A DNA stretch of 11,758 nt. Origin: Alphaproteobacteria bacterium UBA2964. Its GTDB lineage: Bacteria > Pseudomonadota > Alphaproteobacteria > MPNO01 > UBA2964. Under the pieces are notes generated by a model, which was not told where the DNA came from, made no database searches, and saw nothing but the letters and a program-made list of their open reading frames with translations. Every line of letters begins with the position of its first letter. Position 1 is the stretch's first letter. The stretch is taken from the NCBI GenBank assembly GCA_002348425.1, contig DEBE01000009.1:1-11758 (forward strand), in the 5' to 3' direction. The position numbers and the translations under genes are program-made. Below, in pieces: positions 1-7,645 of this stretch.

Positions 1-356
1 CCCGCCGCCGTGACAAAATTAACATCATCTGGTAAATGAAAACATCGGGCGGGTGATGCGACACATTGTTCAGCATAAGCACCCCAAGGAACTATCGCCA
101 TAACCCTATCGCCAACTTTAAGACCTTCAACGTCTTTTCCAACCGCAGATATTATTCCAGCAACATCCCTACCCGGAGTAAAAGGTCGTTCCGGCTTAGT
201 TTGATATAAGCCTTGCATCATAAGCGTATCTGGGAAATTTATGCCAATTGCGTGGATATCTATCAAAACCTCATCGTTAGCTGGCGATGGATCTGCCACA
301 TTACACAGTTTATGATTTTCGATAGAACCAAAGTCCTCAACTAATACAGCGCGCAT
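1..356 (-). CDS. MDR-superfamily NADPH:quinone oxidoreductase-like protein, N-terminal part (runs off left edge)
   Basis: This is the first 118 codons of a medium-chain dehydrogenase/reductase; the rest lies left of the window. The protein opens MRAVLVEDFG and has the GroES-like fold signature of the zinc-free quinone reductase branch: INFPDTLMMQG (residues 39-49), then PFTPGRDVAG (58-67), a glycine after ISAV (69-72), and VGDRVMA (81-87). The position that holds the catalytic zinc cysteine in alcohol dehydrogenases is in the NFPD segment, which has no cysteine. The enzyme is therefore expected to reduce quinones, enones or enoyl-type substrates with NADPH rather than oxidise alcohols. The ATG is supported by a purine-rich AAAAGGAAA just upstream. 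It lies 68 bp downstream of the Rieske gene on the same strand, so co-transcription is likely. The NADPH-binding Rossmann half cannot be seen, so cofactor and substrate are family inference. Confidence 0.85.
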   Translation of the reverse strand, partial: MRAVLVEDFGSIENHKLCNVADPSPANDEVLIDIHAIGINFPDTLMMQGLYQTKPERPFTPGRDVAGIISAVGKDVEGLKVGDRVMAIVPWGAYAEQCVASPARCFHLPDDVNFVTAA

Positions 357-424
357 ATAGATTTCCTTTTATAATAGAAGCCGGCGGACCCTAACATCCC
401 GTCCACAAACGATAAAGAAAACTT

Positions 425-1735
425 TTACGGTGTCATTAAATGCAGCCAAGCTTTGAATTGTGTCCTTTGAGGCAACTCAGCAGTGCCCGTATTAATTGTA
501 TCGCCTTGGTTGTCTGTTTGATCGGTATCCAGCCCTCTTGCAAACCATACCCACTCAGAATTCTGTGCATCCATTCCCAAATGACAGCGATGAAAATTTT
601 CCAAATCATCTGTCTGAATTAATGAAGCAGCGGAATGAGTAACGTTTAACCCTCTGATAATATCCATATTCATTTCCTTGGGAGCACCATCAAAGAGAAC
701 GGGCCAGACCAACACCTCAGTTCTATCAACCGATAATGGACATATCACTCTGACATGTTGATTTAGCGCCTGCAGAGACATATTCGGATAAAATGCCGTG
801 TTGTGGCGACGAGGTTCAATGACCTCTGCCAGCCTCTCAGGGGAATGCTTGCTTTTTAGGCTCTCTACGTAGCGCTGAAAAATCTGATCATCTCGTTTAT
901 TATCAGCAACTGGCTGGTGACCGGTATAACTGTGGCCATTCCTTGCTGCACCCCAGGACTCACGCTGTTCCCAGCGCTTCGCGGCTGCACCTTTATCACT
1001 TATGGTAGATCCTGCTTTATCACCATGTCTCCTGGAAAACTGCTGCCCCTGTGGAGTAAGCGTTGATTCATGGCTAAAGGGCACATGGTACATATCAACA
1101 GTATTTTCTATCTGAAACTTCCAGTTGCCCCGAAATATATATCGATGTACGCCGGCAGTGAGCAAAACTTTACCATTCGGAGAGCGATCAACAATGTCAT
1201 CAATGCTCTGAATGGCTGGGCCAAGCCAATCCTTGAGTGACAAAGCGGAAGGATCAAGAGATGCAAACACAAAGCCTCTGTAATTTTCCACCATGGGAAG
1301 CCTGCGCATACCTAGAGAAGGATCTCCCAAGTCCATTTTTTCGCTATAGCCTCTAGGCATGGAAACGCCATCAAGGTCTCCATTAGACTTAAAAGTCCAG
1401 CCGTGGTATGGACAGCGAAGTGGCCTCGCATTTCCTTGCGCTGCCACACAAACTTTAGCCCCACGATGACCACAACTATTATGAATAACGTAAACTTTTC
1501 CGTCAGAATGACGACTGAGAATAACCGGATGCCGGCCGACGAGCCGAGTAACATAGTCACCTTTCTCCGTCACCTCGCTTTCGTGCCCAATATAAATCCA
1601 TGTACGACCAAAAATGCGTTCCATTTCTAAATCAAAAATGGCTGGGTCGTTATATACGGACCGGTGCACCCTATCAGGAAGAACCAGAGAACTTGGATCA
1701 AAATTTGAACTTAATGTTTTAGACGGGTCATTCAT
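425..1735 (-). CDS. Rieske non-heme iron aromatic-ring-hydroxylating oxygenase, alpha subunit
   Basis: The 436-residue length is normal for a ring-hydroxylating oxygenase large subunit. The N-terminal Rieske domain (about 45-150) binds a 2Fe-2S cluster through C88-G-H90 and C108-P-Y-H111. The C-terminal catalytic domain carries the mononuclear iron motif N211-x-x-D214-x-Y-H217-x4-H222, and a QTDDLENF segment (374-381) supplies the third, acidic iron ligand. D214 is the residue that normally bridges electron transfer between neighbouring subunits. The family uses O2 and NAD(P)H-derived electrons to hydroxylate or demethylate aromatic or other organic substrates in the cytoplasm; the substrate cannot be read from sequence. 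The start is preceded by AGGA about a dozen bases upstream. No beta subunit, ferredoxin or reductase is in the window. The gene is divergent from the MFS-led operon and heads a minus-strand unit with the MDR reductase. Confidence 0.95.
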   Translation of the reverse strand: MNDPSKTLSSNFDPSSLVLPDRVHRSVYNDPAIFDLEMERIFGRTWIYIGHESEVTEKGDYVTRLVGRHPVILSRHSDGKVYVIHNSCGHRGAKVCVAAQGNARPLRCPYHGWTFKSNGDLDGVSMPRGYSEKMDLGDPSLGMRRLPMVENYRGFVFASLDPSALSLKDWLGPAIQSIDDIVDRSPNGKVLLTAGVHRYIFRGNWKFQIENTVDMYHVPFSHESTLTPQGQQFSRRHGDKAGSTISDKGAAAKRWEQRESWGAARNGHSYTGHQPVADNKRDDQIFQRYVESLKSKHSPERLAEVIEPRRHNTAFYPNMSLQALNQHVRVICPLSVDRTEVLVWPVLFDGAPKEMNMDIIRGLNVTHSAASLIQTDDLENFHRCHLGMDAQNSEWVWFARGLDTDQTDNQGDTINTGTAELPQRTQFKAWLHLMTP

Positions 1736-1827
1736 TACGAAAGGGTCCTACATTTCCCAAAACTATATTTCGATGATTTTCAAATATTTTCGTATCTTAG
1801 GTAACCGTTTTATTCTAGCACTCAATC
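1736..1827. promoter_or_regulatory. Divergent intergenic region between the Rieske gene and the MFS operon
   Basis: These 92 bp separate two divergent start codons, so promoters for both units should lie here or start very near. The stretch is strongly AT-rich and contains an inverted repeat ATATTT (1765-1770) and AAATAT (1782-1787) with an 11-base spacer, which could be a regulator site or chance in AT-rich DNA. I could not assign a convincing -35/-10 pair on either strand. No regulator gene is nearby in the window. Confidence 0.4.
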
Positions 1828-3183
1828 ATGCCAACAAGTAAACCAGTAAGAACAAAACCCTCTGAAGAAGTTTCCCTTAAAACCCAGCTTGCGGTTTACG
1901 GAATTGGAACGTTTAGCACCACCACCCATTTTATGCTCCTCGTCATTGTACCTATTTGGGCACGAGTGAATATGGGAATTCCGGAAGGTTTTACCCTAGG
2001 CTTTGTTCTTGGCTGCCGTCCACTTCTTTCACTTTTTTTGTCTATTCATGCTGGCACACTTATGGATACGCTTGGAACCAAGCGTGTCTTGATCTTTATC
2101 GGCATTATGATTCTAACTACCCCACTGATGTATCCACTCCTGCCTTATATTTCAGCTCTTATCTTAATACAGCTTTTATCGGGTGTGTGTGATTCAATCG
2201 GTTGGATGGGAGCTCAAACCCTTGTCGGACAAGTTATGCATGGTCGCACGAAATATGCTGCTAGGTTGGGAGCAGTCATTAGGTCTGGACATATAATAGG
2301 CCCGCCAGCTGTTGGAGCTGTTTGGGATTGGTCAGGTCCTTTAGCCGCTTTCAGCCTAGTGGCTTTGAGCGGAGTTGGATTCATTGTTTCTGTCTTAATG
2401 CTCCCCAAGTCATCTGCTCGTCCAATTGAACTTATTGAAAGTCCGGAAACACCAAGACCGCCGATTACATTTCGTTCCTTAATGCCAAGAACAACAGATT
2501 ACTATGAATCCTTTAAATTGTTAGCCTCACCGACCATTGCCATTGTGATACTGCTAGGAATGATGGTTCATATCGGCAATAATATTCAAAGTACATTTTA
2601 TATAGTTTGGCTCGAGAAATACGTTGGAATTCCAGCCACCCTAATCGGATTTTTAATTTCTTTTTCCTCTTTAGCCGCCGCAGCAGGATCTTTAGCTGCT
2701 ACGCCACTACGCAGACGGTTCTCAGCTTTTTGGCTACTCTGGGCTTCAATATTTGCAGCCCTCATTTTTATTTCCATAACTCCTCTTATAGGAAAAGCAC
2801 TAGTCGTTTCCGGCATCACCGGTTTACTTGGGATTTTCATAGAAGTTTCCCCACTGATTGCAGCTTATCTTGGTTTCTGCTTTGTATCCGGGTTGAGGTC
2901 TGTGTCAAACGGTATTCATCAACCTCTCGTAATTACGCTAATGTTACGAACCGTCGGACCTAATGAAAAAGGAAAAGCCATTGGGCTTCGAGGAACAATG
3001 AACCGCGTCACATCAATGATAGGACCATTTTTATTAGGTGCGTTAGCTGGTATGGTTGGATTGGAATTTGGGTTTTACATCATTGGAATCATTTCATCAG
3101 TAATCATGCTATTGCTTGCATGGATGATGCTAAGGCATCCTGAAATTTACGAAATTGAAGATAGAATAAAGGTGAACGAATGA
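1828..3183 (+). CDS. Major facilitator superfamily transporter, probable substrate carrier of the catabolic operon
   Basis: This 451-residue protein is very hydrophobic, with about twelve predicted membrane segments, matching the usual MFS length and topology. The loop after the second segment holds a motif A variant, G76-T-L-M-D80-TLGTKR-V87, typical of the family. A polar cytoplasmic stretch around 195-230 separates the two six-helix halves. The ATG at 1828 is the first possible start because an in-frame TAG lies at 1816-1818; no clear Shine-Dalgarno precedes it. The stop overlaps the next start in an ATGA arrangement, and an AAAGGTG inside its 3' end serves as ribosome binding site for the SDR, so the two are translationally coupled. 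First place in a catabolic operon suggests uptake of the growth substrate, but efflux of an intermediate cannot be excluded. Confidence 0.9.
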   Translation: MPTSKPVRTKPSEEVSLKTQLAVYGIGTFSTTTHFMLLVIVPIWARVNMGIPEGFTLGFVLGCRPLLSLFLSIHAGTLMDTLGTKRVLIFIGIMILTTPLMYPLLPYISALILIQLLSGVCDSIGWMGAQTLVGQVMHGRTKYAARLGAVIRSGHIIGPPAVGAVWDWSGPLAAFSLVALSGVGFIVSVLMLPKSSARPIELIESPETPRPPITFRSLMPRTTDYYESFKLLASPTIAIVILLGMMVHIGNNIQSTFYIVWLEKYVGIPATLIGFLISFSSLAAAAGSLAATPLRRRFSAFWLLWASIFAALIFISITPLIGKALVVSGITGLLGIFIEVSPLIAAYLGFCFVSGLRSVSNGIHQPLVITLMLRTVGPNEKGKAIGLRGTMNRVTSMIGPFLLGALAGMVGLEFGFYIIGIISSVIMLLLAWMMLRHPEIYEIEDRIKVNE

Positions 3184-3974
3184 GACTAAAAGACAGAATA
3201 GCTATTGTCACGGGTGCAGCTGGTGGTATCGGTGAGAGCGTAGCAAAACTTTTCGCCGAAGAAGGTGCCGTTGTTCTGGTAGCAGACATCAACGGGAAAG
3301 GCGCTGCCCAAACTGAAGAAACAATAAATAAAAACGGAGGTAATGCATCTAGTGTTGCTGTCGACATAACGGACGCAGAAAAGGTCAGAAATCTAGTCCA
3401 AAATTGTGTTTCAAAATACGGTCGATTGGATGTCATCGCGAACGTTGCTGGAACTGGCCAACGTCATAGCTTTCTGGACGCGACTGCTGAAGAATTTAAC
3501 CGGGTGATGAAGGTAAACCTGATGGGCACATTTTTATGTAGCCAAGCGGCGGCAAGAGAAATGATAAAACAAAATTATGGTCGTATCATCAACATAGCTT
3601 CAATTGCCGGCACTCGCGCTGGGTCCGGCCGGACCGCCTACGGCACATCAAAATCAGCGGTCATCGGGCTGACCCGTCAAGCCGCTTTAGAGCTCGCTCC
3701 GCTCGGCATTACAGTTAATGCCGTTGCACCCGGGCCTGTTGATACCCCACTCACCCGGGTGACGCATAATGATGTCACCAGAGAGGGTTACAAAAAACTA
3801 ATACCCAATGGCCGTTATGGTACAGTTGAAGAAATGGCTGATGCCGCTTTGTTCCTTGCTGGGGAACAAGCATCCTATGTAAATGGACACATTTTGTATG
3901 TTGATGGAGGCTACATCGCCGCTGGAATTTCAACCGACTTCGGCGGAACAATTGATCCAAGTAAAAAAAACTAG
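3180..3974 (+). CDS. Short-chain dehydrogenase/reductase, classical type, NAD(H)-preferring
   Basis: This 264-residue classical SDR has a complete set of motifs: the cofactor-binding TGAAGGIG (11-18), the NxAG element N88-V-A-G, the catalytic serine S141 in NIASIAG, and the Y154-G-T-S-K158 pair. PGPVDT follows (184-189), and VDGGY lies near the C-terminus. D36 at the end of the second beta strand (VADIN) favours NAD(H) over NADP(H). The expected reaction is oxidation of an alcohol or dihydrodiol, or the reverse, in the cytoplasm. The start overlaps the MFS stop by four bases with AAAGGTG at a good distance. The position next to an oxygenase locus is compatible with a diol or hydroxy-acid dehydrogenase role, but sequence alone cannot separate that from FabG-like reductases. 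Confidence 0.93.
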   Translation: MRLKDRIAIVTGAAGGIGESVAKLFAEEGAVVLVADINGKGAAQTEETINKNGGNASSVAVDITDAEKVRNLVQNCVSKYGRLDVIANVAGTGQRHSFLDATAEEFNRVMKVNLMGTFLCSQAAAREMIKQNYGRIINIASIAGTRAGSGRTAYGTSKSAVIGLTRQAALELAPLGITVNAVAPGPVDTPLTRVTHNDVTREGYKKLIPNGRYGTVEEMADAALFLAGEQASYVNGHILYVDGGYIAAGISTDFGGTIDPSKKN

Positions 3975-3983
3975 GAAAACACT

Positions 3984-4295
3984 ATGCTGATCGATATCTA
4001 TACACATATCTTTCCGGCTGATTTTTTTGAACCGATGTCCAAGGCGGCCCCAAGGCTTGAAAATATTGGCAAGCGTATGAAATGTATTCTGCCAGTTCAC
4101 AACCTAGATGGGCGATTTAGACTAATGGATGCCTGCGGGGATTACAAACAACTCATATCATTACCGAATCCCCCCTCGAAGACATAATGGATGCAAAAAC
4201 TGGTAAATTCTTTGCGAGAGCAGCCAATGACGCGATGGCTCAAGAATGCTGAAATTCTAGTGAAACTCTATGAAGTTTTCCACAATGATATTTAG
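3984..4295 (+). pseudogene. Remnant of an ACMSD-type amidohydrolase (amidohydrolase 2 family), frameshifted and internally deleted
   Basis: The N-terminus resembles metal-dependent decarboxylases and hydrolases of the aminocarboxymuconate-semialdehyde decarboxylase group: MLIDIYTHIFP, then GKRMK, LDGRFRLMDACGDY and ISLPNPP. Three lesions are visible. (a) The usual HxH metal motif reads Y6-T-H8. (b) The reading frame ends early at TAA 4185-4187, just after a run of six C (4170-4175). Reading one base later restores sensible protein (LEDIMDAKTGKFF, then ANDAMAQ) up to 4249. (c) At about 4241-4250 the frame changes again into KNAEILVKLYEVFHNDI followed by TAG (4293-4295), which resembles the family's extreme C-terminus. 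About 200 or more residues that should lie between are missing. The family is usually about 300-350 residues; here roughly 100 survive. AGGAAA sits 5 bases before the ATG. A functional product is very unlikely. Confidence 0.85.
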
Positions 4296-4306
4296 CAGAT
4301 AAGACT

Positions 4307-6631
4307 ATGTATAAGGGCAGCCAAATAAAATTGGGAGAACCTATACCCCGGATTGAAGACGAGCGCATGCTGTTGGGGAAAGCTCGATACGCGGATGATA
4401 TTGCGCTACCTCGACTTTGCCACGCGTACATCCTACGTTCACCACATGCTCACGCAAAAATTCTTGAAATTGATATCACTTCTGCTGCAGCCGCCCCCGG
4501 TATTCTTAAGATTCTTACAGGTCAAGATGTAAAGGAAGATGAACTTGGCGATTTAACCTGCCATTCATTCCCAGAACTACCCTCAGAGAGTAAGGCATTT
4601 TGTCCTTCGCAGCCCTTATTAGCAAATGATATTGTTCGTTTTGTTGGTGAAGGTATTGCCTTAATTATTGGAGAAACGAGGGAACAAGCGGAGGATGCCG
4701 CCGAACTATTGGTAGTCAAATATGAAGTCTTACCCGCTGTTACTTTTGTTGATGCTCACAAAAAAGAAGGAAACAAAGTATGGGAGCAAGCTGACGGAAA
4801 CGTTAGCTTTCAAATTAAATCTGGTGATTCTAAAACGATCGACGAAATATTTTCGTCCGCACATCACGTAAGTGAATTAACGATCCAGTATCCTCGTACA
4901 ACAGCCAATACTCTTGAAACAAGATGCACCCTTGCCTACTACGACCAGACCGATGGCCGTATGACATTATGTAGTAGTACTCAAGAACCACATGAGGTCA
5001 GACAAGTTATCGCGAATACATTAGATATCCCTCAAAATGATATTCGTGTGATGGCATTAGATGTCGGCGGAGCCTTTGGAATGAAAGGACAAGTTTACCC
5101 AGAAGACATTTTGGTAGTTTGGGCTGCCAGTAAATTGAAAAAACCAGTGAAATGGTCAGCAACAAGAACTGAAGCCATATTAACAGACATGCACGGGCGA
5201 AGCCCCCGGTCTAGAGCGTCATTAGCTTTTGATAAAAATGGAAAAATTATAGCATTCAAAACATCAGTTACCGTAGACGTTGGCGCTTATTTAAGTATAT
5301 GGGCTGGAATTCCGCCCCGAAACGCCACTATAAGTTTTCCAGGCCCATATCACATTCCACATATATATACCGAAGTCACCGCAATTTTCACTAACACTAC
5401 ACTGCTTGGTCCTTATCGTGGTTCAGGTAAACCAGAAGCCACCTATACTCTAGAGCGTCTAATAAACGATGCCGCAATCAAAATGGATTTTGACCCGATA
5501 GATCTTCGCCGCAAAAATTTAATCGGCAAAGACAAAATGCCCTACAAAACTCCGGGGGGTTATGTATACGACACCGGTGATTTCAATGGTGTTCTTCAAA
5601 AAGCTATAAAATTAGTAGAGTGGGATGATTTTTACGACCGCAAGGCACAGTCGATAAACAAAGGACGATTACGTGGTATAGGACTAGCTCTGCATTGTCA
5701 GCGTGCAGGAACGTTCTCGGAAAGAATGGAAATCCGTGTGGACCCGGATGGAGGTATTGCCGCTTACGTCGGGACACTCTCTACCGGTCAAGGTCACGAG
5801 ACCATGTTTACCCAAATGATTTCCGGTTGGCTAGGAGTTCCATTAGAGGAAATTCGTATTTTTCAGGGAGATACGGACAAATTTTTGTTCGGACGCGGTA
5901 CCTTTGCACAACGTAGCATGGCCACCGGAGGCTCTGCGCTTAAACATGCCGCTGATGAGGTATTATATAAGGGACGAAGAATTAGCGCTTGGTTACTTGA
6001 GGTTTCAGAGGCTGATATAGTTTTTAAAGATGGGGAATTTATAGTAAACGGTACAGACCGCTCGATAACCTTTAAGGATGCAGTTAAGGCTTCGTATATG
6101 GGTGCCGGTCTACCACTTGAATTTGGCATCGGGATTGATGGTATAGGTCACCAAAAAGGTACATACAGTTTCCCAAACGGTTGCATGATTTGCGAGGCCG
6201 AGGTTGACCCAGAAACCGGTAAAATTGAGATTGACCGTTCTTATACGATTGATGACGTGGGTGTTGTGATAAACCCATTAACGTTGGAAGGTCAGCTTCA
6301 TGGCTCGATCGCTCAAGGTCTTGGTGAGGCCTTGGTCGAGGAAATAATGTATAATCAAAAAAATGGACAGCTTCTTACAGGCTCTTTCATGGATTACGGC
6401 TTACCTCGTGCTGACATGATGCCCACTATAATCTCAGATGTTTGGCTAAAACCATCAACTAATAATCCGTTGGGGGTAAAAGGAGGCAGCGAAGCAGGAA
6501 ATTGTGGAATGCCGTCTGCAATCATTCATGCAATTTTAGATGCTCTGAAAGATTATGGTGTTACGGACCTTCCATTACCTGCCACACCCGAGCGGATTTG
6601 GAAAGCAATTCGAAACAATCATAAAGTTTAG
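4307..6631 (+). CDS. Xanthine dehydrogenase/aldehyde oxidase family protein, molybdopterin-binding large subunit
   Basis: The 774 residues match the usual size of a stand-alone large subunit. Residues about 20-140 form the a/b hammerhead domain and the remainder the two-part molybdenum-cofactor domain. Visible signatures are GGAFGMK (254-260), the active-site loop PYRGSGKPE (369-377), TGQGH (493-497), and KGGSEAG (725-731), whose E729 aligns with the catalytic base glutamate. The loop has glycine where form I CO dehydrogenases carry the active-site cysteine, so a carbonyl, aldehyde or N-heterocycle hydroxylase is more likely than a CO oxidiser. These enzymes add water-derived oxygen to a carbon centre and pass electrons through separate 2Fe-2S and FAD subunits. 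Neither partner is encoded in this window. No strong ribosome binding site precedes the start, which lies 11 bases after the amidohydrolase remnant. Downstream is the lyase, 62 bp away. Confidence 0.94.
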   Translation: MYKGSQIKLGEPIPRIEDERMLLGKARYADDIALPRLCHAYILRSPHAHAKILEIDITSAAAAPGILKILTGQDVKEDELGDLTCHSFPELPSESKAFCPSQPLLANDIVRFVGEGIALIIGETREQAEDAAELLVVKYEVLPAVTFVDAHKKEGNKVWEQADGNVSFQIKSGDSKTIDEIFSSAHHVSELTIQYPRTTANTLETRCTLAYYDQTDGRMTLCSSTQEPHEVRQVIANTLDIPQNDIRVMALDVGGAFGMKGQVYPEDILVVWAASKLKKPVKWSATRTEAILTDMHGRSPRSRASLAFDKNGKIIAFKTSVTVDVGAYLSIWAGIPPRNATISFPGPYHIPHIYTEVTAIFTNTTLLGPYRGSGKPEATYTLERLINDAAIKMDFDPIDLRRKNLIGKDKMPYKTPGGYVYDTGDFNGVLQKAIKLVEWDDFYDRKAQSINKGRLRGIGLALHCQRAGTFSERMEIRVDPDGGIAAYVGTLSTGQGHETMFTQMISGWLGVPLEEIRIFQGDTDKFLFGRGTFAQRSMATGGSALKHAADEVLYKGRRISAWLLEVSEADIVFKDGEFIVNGTDRSITFKDAVKASYMGAGLPLEFGIGIDGIGHQKGTYSFPNGCMICEAEVDPETGKIEIDRSYTIDDVGVVINPLTLEGQLHGSIAQGLGEALVEEIMYNQKNGQLLTGSFMDYGLPRADMMPTIISDVWLKPSTNNPLGVKGGSEAGNCGMPSAIIHAILDALKDYGVTDLPLPATPERIWKAIRNNHKV

Positions 6632-6693
6632 TATTAATAAAAAGTATTTTGAGTTAAAATAATGGGTAGAATTTTTTTTAAAAAGAAAGTGTC

Positions 6694-7635
6694 ATGACAA
6701 AACGCCGTATTGAAGGTTCTTTCGTTGCACTCATCACACCAATGAATAGAGATGGGTCTATTGATTTTGAAGGGTTTCGTTCACTCCTAAAATTTCAAGA
6801 GGAAAACGGTACTTCAGCAGTTTTAATTATGGGGTCAACGGGTGAGGTATCCATGCTTACACCGGATGAGCGTCGCCTTATAATCTCTGAAACTTCTAAA
6901 ATGAAAACCGGGACAATGGAGTTTTGGTATGGTTGCTCAGGGCCAAGTACGGAGCAAACAATCAACTACGTTGAATATGCCGGCAAGGAAGGGGCCGATG
7001 GCGCAATAATTGCTGCGCCTCCCTATATATGCGCACCTGAAGAAGATATCACCGAATATTTCCTCGAAGTTGCAGACGCCAGTAATATTCCGATTGGGAT
7101 ATATAACAATCCACCAAGAGTGAAAACGGACCTGCCACACACCTCTATTTTGCGGTTAGCTGAACACCCCAATATCATCGTTAATAAAGAGTCTACAGCT
7201 CGAGTTGGCCAAATCGCCCAAACAATTTCCGGCAACCCAGACATGTCGTTGATGTGTTGCGATAGTCCGACGTTAGGACTTGTTATACCATTAATGTCAC
7301 TAGGCGGTCAGGGTACAGCTAACATGTCAGGAAATTTAATTCCTCAGGAAATGGCAACGATCTCGACGCCTTGGAATGACTGGGAGGATACAATAGCTTG
7401 CCGAAACGCATGGCTCAATAACTTACAAATGTTACATTTTACATATTCAGCTATCAATCCGGTAGCTGTAAAATGCTTAATGGAAGCCGTTGGTCTCCCC
7501 GCTGGTCCTTTGCGTAAACCGCTAAAGCCAATTCCGCCCGAACACCTTGCTAGGGGTATGAATATTTGCCGAGAACTTGAACTTGATAAAAAGTATGGCT
7601 ATCAGATTTCAACTGGCCTATCAGCTGCCGAATGA
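6694..7635 (+). CDS. Dihydrodipicolinate synthase/N-acetylneuraminate lyase family protein (class I aldolase or lyase)
   Basis: This 313-residue TIM-barrel protein of the DapA/NanA superfamily keeps the catalytic set at a constant offset of four from E. coli DapA numbering: S48 in GSTGE (for T44), Y111 (Y107), Y137 in IYNNPPR (Y133), R142 (R138) and Schiff-base lysine K165 in VNKES (K161). It should therefore form a pyruvate- or keto-acid-type imine. Candidate roles are pyruvate-linked aldol cleavage or hydration, as in hydratase-aldolases of aromatic pathways, or a keto-sugar-acid dehydratase. True lysine biosynthesis is less likely because the neighbours are catabolic genes. It follows the molybdenum subunit on the same strand with a 62-bp AT-rich gap. 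Only a weak AAAGAAAG precedes the ATG. Its stop lies 10 bp from the stop of the convergent SDR gene. Confidence 0.9.
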   Translation: MTKRRIEGSFVALITPMNRDGSIDFEGFRSLLKFQEENGTSAVLIMGSTGEVSMLTPDERRLIISETSKMKTGTMEFWYGCSGPSTEQTINYVEYAGKEGADGAIIAAPPYICAPEEDITEYFLEVADASNIPIGIYNNPPRVKTDLPHTSILRLAEHPNIIVNKESTARVGQIAQTISGNPDMSLMCCDSPTLGLVIPLMSLGGQGTANMSGNLIPQEMATISTPWNDWEDTIACRNAWLNNLQMLHFTYSAINPVAVKCLMEAVGLPAGPLRKPLKPIPPEHLARGMNICRELELDKKYGYQISTGLSAAE

Positions 7636-7645
7636 AACATTAAAG

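Noticed and set aside
3104..3436. 110-residue minus-strand frame over the MFS/SDR junction
   Set aside because: It is antisense to two well-supported genes and has no family features.
4170..4187. Programmed frameshift at the six-C run in the amidohydrolase
   Set aside because: Even if ribosomes shifted here, the restored frame stops at 4250-4252 and most of the catalytic domain is deleted, so a programmed shift would not yield an enzyme.
4307..6631. Carbon monoxide dehydrogenase (CoxL form I)
   Set aside because: The active-site loop reads YRGSGK and lacks the cysteine of the form I AYxCSFR motif.
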